From contig MU130573.1 of NCBI GenBank assembly GCA_015039465.1, positions 9,428 through 47,172 of the forward strand: DNA of 37,745 bases, written 5' to 3'. Position 1 is the stretch's first letter, and every line of letters starts with the position of its first letter. Positions 20,353 to 29,517 of this stretch are shown piece after piece. The stretch is from Phlegmacium glaucopus. Taxonomy: Eukaryota; Basidiomycota; Agaricomycetes; Agaricales; Cortinariaceae. The notes under the pieces were generated by a model that was not told the DNA's origin, did not search any database, and saw only the letters and a program-made list of their open reading frames with translations. The position numbers and the translations under genes are program-made.

Positions 20353-21380
20353 ATGTTCGCTCAAGTCTACGCCGTTGCCTTACTGGCGGTCTTCGCACAA
20401 TGTTAGTTGAAATTCTTTTGTACTTTGGAAATTTATTCAACTTTATCTCGAATTTCAGCTTCATTCGCAGCCACTTGTTCTCGATCATACGCGGTCGTGG
20501 CGGGGGACTACTGTGACAAGATCTCACAGACACAGAACGTCTCAACGTGCGTCTTCGCGCTTTATGGCCGATTTACCCAGTGTTGACTTTTTTTGTTGTT
20601 GTTGTTGTTGTGCCATTGTAGGTATCAACTCTCTGCGATTAATCCCGCTATCATTAACAAAGGTTGCTCTAACCTCACACCGGGCGAGTCCATCTGCCTC
20701 GGGTTTGTTGGCGAGGATTGCTCAACCACCCAAACTGTCCAACCCGGTGATACATGTGCCGGCATTGCAGCCATGAATGGATTGAACATGACCATCTTGT
20801 ATCTAAACAACCCTCAGCTTGACAAGTCTTGCGATATCTACGTTGGCGAGGTTCGTGTGTTTTCTTTTCCCTGCCTCCTATCAATACTGGCGGACTCTGT
20901 ACGGACCAAAAAGAAAAGCCCCAGTCCTCGATTCTTAACTTTGAACCTTCAGCAACCCTTAATCGATATTCTTATTCTAACAACTTTTTTTCACAGGTTC
21001 TCTGCACTTCAAAGACGGTACAGGTGCCTGCTATTCCTGCCGGCGGTATCACTGTTAGCATGGGTGGATCAACCCCAGTGTCCACCGTCATCCCTCTCCC
21101 ATCAACCTCAGTGTCCACCGTCATCCCTCTCCCATCAACCTCAGTGTCCACCGTCATCCCTCTCCCATCAAAAACCCCATCTACCCCTGCTGCCGTAGTT
21201 GCTGCCCCTACCCCTAGCTCTACATCGACGGACGACGACTGTGATGACGAATCTACCGACTCCCCTGAGACTTCGACCCCCACAACACCCCCCGTTGAAC
21301 ATACAAGTTCAACCTCATCTGCACCCAAGCCAACCGATAATGGAGACGATGAGGATCTCCCCTTCTGTGATGAACTTTAA
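20353..21380 (+). CDS. Secreted protein with two LysM domains and a Ser/Thr-rich tail
   Basis: LysM domains bind chitin or related glycans; secreted LysM proteins can shield fungal walls or hide chitin fragments. Exons 20353-20401, 20459-20546, 20622-20850 and 20997-21380 give about 249 residues with phases that all agree. The ATG begins a signal peptide (MFAQVYAVALLAVFAQ, cleavage near FAA-TC). LysM 1 spans YAVVAGDYCDKISQTQ to GESICL; LysM 2 spans QTVQPGDTCAGIAAMNG to CDIYVGEVLC, with paired cysteines. The tail has an 11-residue repeat (VSTVIPLPSTS, three copies), then an acidic Ser/Thr/Pro stretch ending DDEDLPFCDEL. No enzymatic domain is present, so a non-catalytic binding role is likely. 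Intron 2 contains a (GTT)n run. Whether it acts as an effector is inference. Confidence 0.88.
21078..21172 (+). repeat. 33-bp coding minisatellite in the LysM gene
   Basis: Units start at 21078, 21111 and 21144; the first two are identical 33-mers and the third is slightly shortened by divergence at its end. Each encodes VSTVIPLPSTS. The near-identity implies recent expansion and likely copy-number variation between strains. Confidence 0.85.
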
Positions 21381-22115
21381 GCGATTACTACTCATGTGGT
21401 TTCCACAGTCGACCTCGTTGTCGTCACAAGAGTTCTCATCTTTGTCTTTAATCACTCGTCTTGGCCGCCTCATGCCCACTCATGTTCACACCCTTGCGGG
21501 ACTAGGTTTTTCTTTTTTTAGTCGGGGCCCGAAGAGGCACTGCTGAACCTCCCTCCCCTTTCTCTTTCTTGATCATTCTTACCTTATTCTTTAACCTATT
21601 GATTTGGGTACCATTTTTCCGCATCGAGACGGACATTGCTTTATCCTCATCCCCATCCTCATCCTCATACGCACTTGCACGAAATGAGTATGTACGTACT
21701 GAGCTGGCTCACTGTTCTTTGCAACCTGATCTGTATATATCTCTACCACCCCATCCTAATATGTTTGGCCCCCGTCTGAGTCCTGTGGATTGACGTGGGC
21801 GGCATACTTAGTTCTCTTTTTTTACTCCTTAGGACAATAGATTTTGGGATTTTTGATGGTATTTCTCCCTGGGTAATAAAAATACATAGTGCACTAAATC
21901 TAGCATGAATCTAGGGTGGAATAAGACGTTCAGATTGTGTTGGTTGAAAGTTTCTCATTCCTCTGACAGATTTCTCAGAACAAAGATCTCACGTGCAGGT
22001 ACAGGGCACTCGGCACTGCCATCATGGTCGAGTACATATTTCTCTGGTCAACTTCGATGAGATCGCAATGTCCATCTATCTCTTGAAACGTTTATGGCCT
22101 TAGGAAGCGAAACTA
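21381..22115. other. Intergenic, no gene seen
   Basis: 3' flank of the LysM gene and promoter of the NACHT gene. It contains a short CCTCAT-type repeat near 21645-21670 and no supported coding sequence. Confidence 0.5.
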
Positions 22116-25100
22116 ATGTTTTCTAACTCCAGCAATATCATTATTCACAATGGGTCTTTCAACCACGTTCGTGAAAGTGTATCAAATGGTAAATAAATCA
22201 TTATTTATTTAATATTGAAGGCGATCGGATGTTTTTTATTTCAGGATTGGAGATTTTACAACGACATGTATCTGCTAATGCGCTGCATGATTCACTCGAA
22301 CCATCCAACCCACCGAAATGTCATCCCAACACACGTACTGCTATATTGAAAGACATCATTAGTTGGTTTCAGGATGGCGATAGCGAGACACAAGCTCTTT
22401 GGCTTCATGGTCCTGCAGGCGCAGGGAAAACTGCCATCGCTCACAGTATCGCGGAGATGAGCCAGGCCGAGGGTCAATTAGCTGCAGGTTTCTTCTTCTC
22501 TCGGACGGCAGCTGGCAGGAATCAAGACAAATGCCTGATCGCGACGATTGCCTACCAGATCATGCAGTCTATACCTGAGGCACGGTCATTTATCGAAGAG
22601 GCGGCCACAAGAGATCCTTTGATTTTCATGAAATCATTGAGTTCTCAGATCAGACACCTCATCGTCCATCCGCTCAAACACATGCTTGCTGGACCCCATA
22701 CCTCATCTTTCCCCATGCTCATCGTGATCGACGGACTGGATGAATGTTCCCCAGTGGAATCGCAAACAAATATATTGACGGTCATTCATACTGCTTTCAG
22801 CCAAAACTCTTTTCCTTTTCGTGTTCTTATATCAAGCAGAGCAGAACCTAGTATTCGCGACGTATTCGACTCAGAACTTGCGGATTCGACTCACCAACTT
22901 TCCCTAGACGACAAGTATGAACCAGATCAAGATATTGCGCTGTATCTTCGCAGCAAATTTTCCGAGGTCCTTCGTAAACATCGTCGAAATCGTGGCATGT
23001 CCTCTTTGCCTCTGCCATGGCCTTCGGAAGAGGCTATCCAAACTCTTGTAACAAAGGCTTCTGGCCAGTTTATTTACGCAGCGACAGTTATCAGATATGT
23101 TGATGTTCGCCATCAACGACCCGACGAGAGGCTTGACATCGTTTTGGGATTGTCAGGATCCCAAAATGATAAAGCTCCAAATCCGTTTACCGACCTGGAC
23201 GAATTATACCAGCAGATATTTCGTTCCGTTATGGATATCTCATTCGCTAGCCATCTGCTCGGCGCTCTCCTAATCCTGAAAACGCCACTTCCCATTGACT
23301 CCTTTGAAAGTCTTCTGGGAATTCAACCTGGAGATACTGAACTAGCTCTTTGCAATTTGCATTCGGTCGTCCGAATTCCTAATAATATCGATGATCATCC
23401 GGGCAGTAATCATATTGGTTTATACCATGCTTCCCTTGGTGACTTTCTTTTCGATTCACAACGGGCTGGTGCCTATCATATCAGGGTGGAGTCAGCACAT
23501 GCCACATTGGCCGAATCCTGCCTAAGGAAAATATCAAAGCAACCTATTTCTAGGACAGATTTCATCCCGTTGGTTTTCCTTGGTATATCTGAGATTAAAT
23601 CTTCTTCACCCTGATCCTGATCATTTTTAACAGAAGATTCTGCAGAAAAATACGCGTGGTTTAACTGGATTAATCATTTCCTCAACATCCGTAGCTGGAA
23701 CGACAAAGTTATTCAAGAATTTAGAAAACTTCCCCCGAGTGTCCTTACGGCGTGGCTGAGGCAAATTTCAAACCGTGATATGTCAAACCTCAACGCCATG
23801 AAGGATCTACGTGGTACTATTGATCGGTTCAATACACTTAAGTCGTGGTTCATTGGCCAGGTATTGTGGACATAGTCGGAATGTCCTCCCTCGTGTATTG
23901 ATGCCGACTATTTATAGGATGCAACCCACGGATCAGATTGCATCATATTGAATGCCCTATGCGGGAACGTCCTAGACACATATTTCAGGAATGCATGGAG
24001 CGACAGACTGGTGAATTCTCCAAAATATCATGCGCTATCTCTTGGCATCCTTGCAGTGGTCCTGAGACGTGATTCTATCTCGTCCGCTGCATTGGCCACG
24101 CTTTTCTTTCTCAACTGGGAGGAATTTGGACGTGCCACATTTTCGATTCGATCATATATTGATTTCGGGAACCCTGTCGTCATGGCATGTGAGGCTTTCT
24201 CGGACTTCCTCTCAGATCCAAAACGTGTCTCAGAATTCAATCCCAACACGCCTGATGTTCATGCTGATATTGTCATTCGATGTGTGGAATGTATAGCGTC
24301 ACATGCATCAGGCATTGAAGATCAGGAACATCAAGATATTCGGCTATGGCACTGGGACCCAGAAGGGTGAGCCTTTTGCTTCTCATTCTTACGATTCGAA
24401 AGCAGAATATTTATCAAATCGCTACTCATTAGGGCATACCAATACGCAGTAGTGAATTGGAAGGATCATCTTCGCCAAGCGAGCCCTCGTCGACTGCTGA
24501 ATTATGCCTACGCTGTGAATGCGCGATCTGGCCATCAGCCAATCTGTACACATGAAAATCAGTGTCATATCCTTTGTGAGGTCAATGGAATCGCACGATG
24601 CATCGAGGTACTTCAAAGAGTTAATTCGTAGCATCGTATTTTGGATGCTGAAATAAGTGACAGAGTAGAATCATCGACGCGGCATTCTTCCCTCATATTA
24701 TGTCAACAACCGACATCAAACTTTTGGGACTGCTAAAAGAAATCATCGCAATCAAGTATCTGGATACCACTTTATTCTCTAAGCAAGTTTTCATCACGCA
24801 TTATGTTTTTCATGTTGGCTAACCAGGAGTATTTTCATGCCATCAGTGTAAATTCTCGAATCCAAGAATGGAGTGCGGAATATTTGCTTGCAACATCGCG
24901 AACTCGAGTTCTTCCCAGATCTTCCAGCGTCAGCAGATGCTCTGTTCCCTCTGAATTTACTTCAGTCCCAGCAGGCGTTTCGGAGCTCACGCCTGATGGC
25001 CACGCTCTTCTTGTCATTCGTTGTATTGAATGCATTGCAGCACGTTCCGTCGAGGTCAGTCATCGAGAGATTCAACGTATGAGGCAGCAGATGTTGCATG

Positions 25101-25755
25101 GTACCATCTCCTCAGAAGGGTAAGTCTTGACAGTTTGATGCATATTTAGCGAGCAAGCAACTCATTGAACCGTTCATCAGTGCCTATCAGTACGCATTGT
25201 CCCAATGGAAAGACCACCTTCGTCACGCTAACCCCCGTCGACTTTTGAATTACGCCCATGTCATCAATGTGCGTTCCGGACATCAACCAATCTGTACTCA
25301 CGAGAATAAGTGTCATCTTCTGTGTGAAATTAATGGAATTACGCGATGCATCGAGGTACTGCGACTACTCGAACCGATACCTTGCATCAATACTGAACAA
25401 ATTATTAGAGTAGGATAATCGATGGCGAGTTCTTCCCCCATACGTTGTCAGTAGCCGACAGGGAGCTTTTGAAAATGCTACGGGAAATTCTCGATGTCAA
25501 ATATCTCGAGACTGCTCTATTCGCCAGGCAAGTCTTAATCTTTGTTTTTCTTTTGTGATATATAATAGCCTTCTTTCTAGGGTTAATTATCGAATAAAAA
25601 GCTGGAGCGCTGATTACAGACTGGCGATAGCTCAAACTGTGGGCTTGGAAAATGAAGAAGCTGGTCCGAGCAGTGCTAAGAAGAATGTTGGATCTGGCTT
25701 TCACTCAAATTACGGTCAAGGTCCAGACTTGGTCCAGATGATAGCCGTCGGCTAA
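22116..25755 (+). CDS. NACHT (NLR-type) protein with a duplicated C-terminal module
   Basis: Fungal NACHT proteins are STAND NTPases linked to non-self recognition. Ten exons join with consistent phase: 22116-22188, 22245-23582, 23634-23860, 23918-24366, 24433-24607, 24664-24782, 24847-25119, 25181-25355, 25409-25527 and 25581-25755, giving about 1040 residues. Exon 1 is a short N-terminus (IIIHNGSFNHV) like those before many agaricomycete NACHT proteins. The NACHT domain shows Walker A GPAGAGKT (about 80-87), FFFSRTA, Walker B LIVIDGLDE (about 184-192) and LISSRAEP. Exons 5-7 and 8-10 are tandem copies of one module: exons 5 and 8 are 175 nt each, exons 6 and 9 are 119 nt each, and both copies use a GC donor at the third intron. 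No WD40, ankyrin or TPR repeats are seen. The effector output is unknown. Confidence 0.85.
24433..25755 (+). repeat. Tandem three-exon repeat in the NACHT gene C-terminus
   Basis: Copy 1 (24433-25119) and copy 2 (25181-25755) share exon sizes, phases and intron positions. In the first exon about 46 of 59 residues are identical by eye, including HQPICTHEN, then CH-x-LCE and RCIE, a conserved Cys/His set (C-x-H-x3-C-H-x2-C-x7-C). The second exon shares SRIID, FFPH, LL-x2-L-[KR]-EI, KYL[DE]T and LF. The third starts VN-x-RI-x2-WSA[ED]Y in both and then diverges. I do not recognise the domain. Confidence 0.8.
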
Positions 25756-26573
25756 ACATTTCTGTCTCGAAATCCGAACTCGAACCATGTGGTTCCACAG
25801 TTAAACCAGGTCGACCCCCCATAACCCATACCTTTCGGTGGATGGTCCAGGGTTACGAGGGGTTATAGGTTTGGAGGTATGCCAAACATGGACTCGGAAA
25901 CAATCGTAAAAATTGCGGAAACAAAACTGCAACCTTTGCTAGGTCACCGGCCAACTCCCTTAGCTTCTTTACGACCGCCTTTCCATGTTCGTCCAAGCAT
26001 TCACACTCTCGCTCGTAGTTCCTGTGAGAAAAGAGGCATTGCTTGTGGGTTGATGACATATACGGATACTTACAAGACTGTAACGAGATCTTCAGCAATC
26101 ACTCCTCCATTTCCAGCTCAAACATCTGGAGTTAGAGGGACTTATCAGCTGTTGTGTGTCAATGACAGTGCAATATTTGATTGCAAAGCTGAGCATATAA
26201 TATAGTATGTAGAGTGACAACAAGTGACAACATGAGGAGGGCAACAGTTGTTGATTGTACAGTTGCAAAAGTGAGGTGGTGAAGCTGTTGGCCACAGTCT
26301 TTCCTCATCTTCTCGAAATTTTCAAAAGGAGCAAAGTCCAATCGAGGCTGTCTTATTTTGAAAGTCTTTTCAGCCTCAAATACAAGTTGCTTGGTGTAGA
26401 TATAAAGTACTATCAAAGATCAATTAAATAAATAGATTAAACCTCTGCTGGAACCAAATACTTTTGACACCCTGAGAGAGATATTGAGCTTCATAAAAGG
26501 CCCCGGCCCCTACTCTTGTGGTTTTACTAGGAAAATGGAGTTTATTGTTCATTGTGTGGACTAAGCTGACTCA
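25756..26573. other. Intergenic; one possible coding fragment on the minus strand
   Basis: No gene is firmly supported. A minus-strand frame at 25853-26098 contains GKAVVKKLRELAGDLAKVAV and LFPQFLRLFP after a possible CACAG acceptor, which looks protein-like but lacks a start and matches no family I can name. Inverted GGGTTA/TAACCC-like words lie near 25820-25870. Confidence 0.25.
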
Positions 26574-27289
26574 GCTCTCCCCCACACTGACTTTCCCGAA
26601 AAAGAAATAACACGCACGTGCAGCCTTCCAAAGCCTTTTATTTTATTAAAAATATAATTTTATATTGGCCATATTGCCTAATGGTTAGTGTTCATACATT
26701 GTGTAAGCTATTTCCACGTCGTTCTGTAGGTCGAATGTTTGATTCCCCGCTTCCGCATTCTTTTGAATCTTTTCTGTACCTCCAATCTTTGCTCCTCCAT
26801 ACGTTTTTGGCTAATTTTGCTTCTCATTGGTATTTAATTTCGTTTATATTCTATTTAACTTAATTTTAAGTCATTTGTATTTTTATTTTGACACTGAACC
26901 TCCTGTATGAGTAAGAATAGTATCAAATGGTCATTAAATTCGATAAAAATCGATAAAAATCGAGTATTTTAGTTTTATCACTGAATTGAAAGTGGTTAAT
27001 TCACTCCAATTTTTTTTAACAGAGGTTGGGGTTACTTTTACTACGTTTAAGTGAAAAATTAGGCCAAAGAACTGCAAAAATCAGTGTTAAATTTGTTTAT
27101 TCACCTTTAAAAACCGGTATATATTCAGTTTAAGGCAATTTAAACTACTTTAAATTTTTCTAGCCCAAAAAACTTTTATATTTAACTATTACCCTTGGTG
27201 CTGCGAGGAACCTTCGAACATCAGTGTGGCTGTGTTAATTCCTTTAAAAGGGTTTCGGTGATGTCCGAAATGTCAGTGTGGGGGAGAGC
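26574..27289. mobile_element. Non-autonomous TIR element, about 716 bp, with tRNA-like boxes inside
   Basis: Perfect 18-bp terminal inverted repeats bound the region: GCTCTCCCCCACACTGAC at 26574-26591 and its reverse complement at 27272-27289. The interior is AT-rich and non-coding. At 26674-26690 it holds TTGCCTAATGGTTAGTG, close to a Pol III A box, and at 26737-26746 GTTTGATTCC, close to a B box. Flanking bases do not give a clear target duplication. It could be a MITE that captured a tRNA-derived SINE. Confidence 0.55.
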
Positions 27290-27419
27290 AAGGGAACTTT
27301 GTGGACTAGTTAACTGTATTATGTATAACATAGACATGAGGGGACCCTGGAGGAGACAATGATGTAGTGACCTACCTATAGACAAGATAGAAACCACATA
27401 TTGTTAACTTAAGATAGGA

Positions 27420-27660
27420 CATACTGTACCAATTCAATCAATTCGGCGGTCACAGGTCACAGGGCCCTTTGTGTTGCCGAAAAGTCACAGGCGTCACCCC
27501 AAAAATACCCAAAAATCTCCAAAATTGGTGGTTTTAGACCGATTTTTTCTTATAAATTGTGCTTACTCCTTCCTAATATGGTAATTTGACGAAACCAAAA
27601 TTTCGTCAGGCTGGTCACAGGTCACACCCCCTGCCGAATTGATTGAATTGGTACAGTATG
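27420..27660. mobile_element. 241-bp MITE with perfect 28-bp TIRs
   Basis: The first 28 bases (CATACTGTACC...) are the exact reverse complement of the last 28 (27633-27660). If the repeat proper is CTGTACCAATTC..., both ends are flanked by TA, as for Tc1/mariner-type MITEs. GGTCACAGGTCACA lies just inside both ends in direct orientation. There is no coding capacity. Confidence 0.75.
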
Positions 27661-27760
27661 AAAACACATTAGAACTAACTATAGAACAAAGGATAACACA
27701 GTCTCGAAATGATGGACTATATTTATTGTAAGTTATACCTAGGATAAGTTGAAGTTCTAG

Positions 27761-27900
27761 GGCTACCAAAGTTCAGTTCAGCTCGGTTCTTCACTATTTT
27801 TGAAGAACCGAGGACTGAACTGAACCAGAACCAGAACCAGAACCAATAGAACCGGTTCTGTCAGTTTGGTTTGGTTCCAGGACTGGTTGTTGAACCAATG
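27761..27900. mobile_element. hAT-like element end
   Basis: The stretch starting AGGGCTACCAAAGTTCAGTTC, with foldback GGTTCTTC/GAAGAACC and four tandem CCAGAA units, resembles 32733-32810 (AGGGTTGCTGAAGTTCAGTTT, then AACCAGAACCAGAACCA). The latter lies just beyond the stop of a hAT transposase exon, so this is probably a solo end or a small non-autonomous relative. Confidence 0.45.
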
Positions 27901-27986
27901 AAAAACCTCATAAAGCTGATACTTCAATTGTTTTTCATCCTGATTCCTTTAGCAGTAAATCATACTTGTTTATTCATTTACATTAC

Positions 27987-28699
27987 CAGGCTCCTAAAAG
28001 CAGCCGCTCGTCTCGCGAGCTATTCTTTCTATTAGGGAGCTTATGTAATAATTGATGGCTGAACAAATAAACAAACCTAAGGTCTCGAGCTCGCGAGAGA
28101 GCGCCGGAAAAGTTGGTCGGTGATCTCGGAGACCACTGATTAACCCCAAGGTTGGGTTCCAAATTTGGCAATGAGTGACAAGACCGTGATACGGTTGATT
28201 CTAGTATGATAAGAATATAGCTACAAGTCAGCGCAGTAGCACGTTGGCATTAAGTAGCCCACGTAGTAGCCCTCCATGTCATATAAACTATTATGTGCAT
28301 GCGTGTTCTGTTTAAGAACCAAACTTTGCCTGTACAAGAGCACAGACCTCCTGGATGGTTCATTCCCTTCATGTTTTAGGTGGTGAATGTGTACTTTCCA
28401 GTTTCATTTGTAATTGTGCTCATAAGGCTCATAGGTACTTAGTTTTCGTATCATATTCAAGTTTCGTCTCCAGTACCTACATCAATATTACTTGTGACAA
28501 GAATGTGACACAACTGCTTAGCGAACCCAACCTTGGGGTTAATCAGTGGTCTCCGAGATCACCGACCAACTTTTCCGGCAGCCGCTCTCTCGCGAGCTCG
28601 AGACCTTAGGTTTGTTTATTTGTTCAGCCATCAATTATTAGATAAGCCCCCTCATAGTAAGAATAGCTCGCGAGACGAGCGGCTGCTTTTAGGAGCCTG
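27987..28699. mobile_element. Mutator-like foldback element with 9-bp target duplication
   Basis: The element is 713 bp, bounded by CAGGCTCCTAAAAGC and its inverted copy. The arms (27987 to about 28170, and about 28520 to 28699) are near-identical inverted repeats of about 180 bp with a few small indels. The direct repeat TTACATTAC flanks it exactly at 27978-27986 and 28700-28708. Very long TIRs and a 9-bp duplication are the hallmark of Mutator-like elements. The centre is non-coding, so transposase must come from elsewhere. Confidence 0.85.
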
Positions 28700-28708
28700 T
28701 TACATTAC

Positions 28709-29139
28709 TAGAAATTTACCAGTATCCTAATAAAATAAGATTAGTAGAGCAGATGGGTGGTTGTTGGGTTCATCATCATTCATTCAAGTTGTTCATCTAT
28801 CATAATAGTATTCCATAGTTATAGTTCCATGGTATTAGCAAGGGGAGAATGAAAACAAAATGGGCAGCGCACAAGAAAGACGACTGAGAAGGAGTGTAGA
28901 TGATTGAGAAGGAACAAATGGACATCACGGTTGGGGTAGGTGGATACCAGATTCGGCGTTTGCCGGCTATGGCACCATCACGGGCCCCCGTATTTCCACG
29001 GGTTAAAAGAACAATTCCCATAAATGGGACTCGTAATCTGGTTCCTAGACCGGAGCTCCGAACCTAATTTTGGGCAACCTTTGATCGGAAAAGTGCTTTA
29101 TGCCTTATTAGGCTTGCCAGTTAGTTACCAGAAAAGGCT
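28709..29139. other. No gene seen
   Basis: Intergenic DNA between the foldback element and the duplicated P450 promoter; no repeats or coding sequence supported. Confidence 0.4.
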
Positions 29140-29497
29140 CATCCAATCTTCCATGTCATTTTCTTTTTTATGGTGGGATTTTGCTCCTTGGGCTATAGGG
29201 GACCGTGATCTTGGGGATTTTGTAACCTACATGTGAGAACTGTTGGCAAATGGCCAGCGAGGGGACGCATGTATATAACTCGCCTATCATCTGGCAAACT
29301 CCCAAGCACAATTACCTGGCATCCAATCCTCTCAAACCCCATGTTATTCTCGTTTTTACTATTTGGGATTTGGTGGGATTTGGCTCTTTGGGCAACGCTA
29401 TCTGATCTCGGAGATTTTGTATCATACATGTGATAACGGCTGGCGGATGGCCAGCGAGGGGACGCATGTATATAACTCGCGTATCCACTGGCTTTTC
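29140..29497 (+). promoter_or_regulatory. Tandemly duplicated promoter of the P450 gene
   Basis: Two diverged copies, about 29140-29300 and 29320-29497, lie directly upstream of the P450 start. Each ends with an identical 34-bp core (29250-29283 and 29447-29480, spacing 197) containing GCGAGGGGACGCATG and the TATA box GTATATAA. The nearer TATA is about 48 bases before the ATG, the farther about 245. Confidence 0.7.
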
Positions 29498-29517
29498 CAT
29501 TCAAAACGCCCATAATA

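Noticed and set aside
20593..21198. A 201-codon plus-strand frame as a separate gene
   Set aside because: It reads through the introns of the LysM gene, is out of frame with the final exon, and has no motif of its own past the shared LysM part.
26670..26760. A functional tRNA gene
   Set aside because: A- and B-box-like words are present, but I could not fold an acceptor stem or place an anticodon, so only a tRNA-derived signature is claimed.
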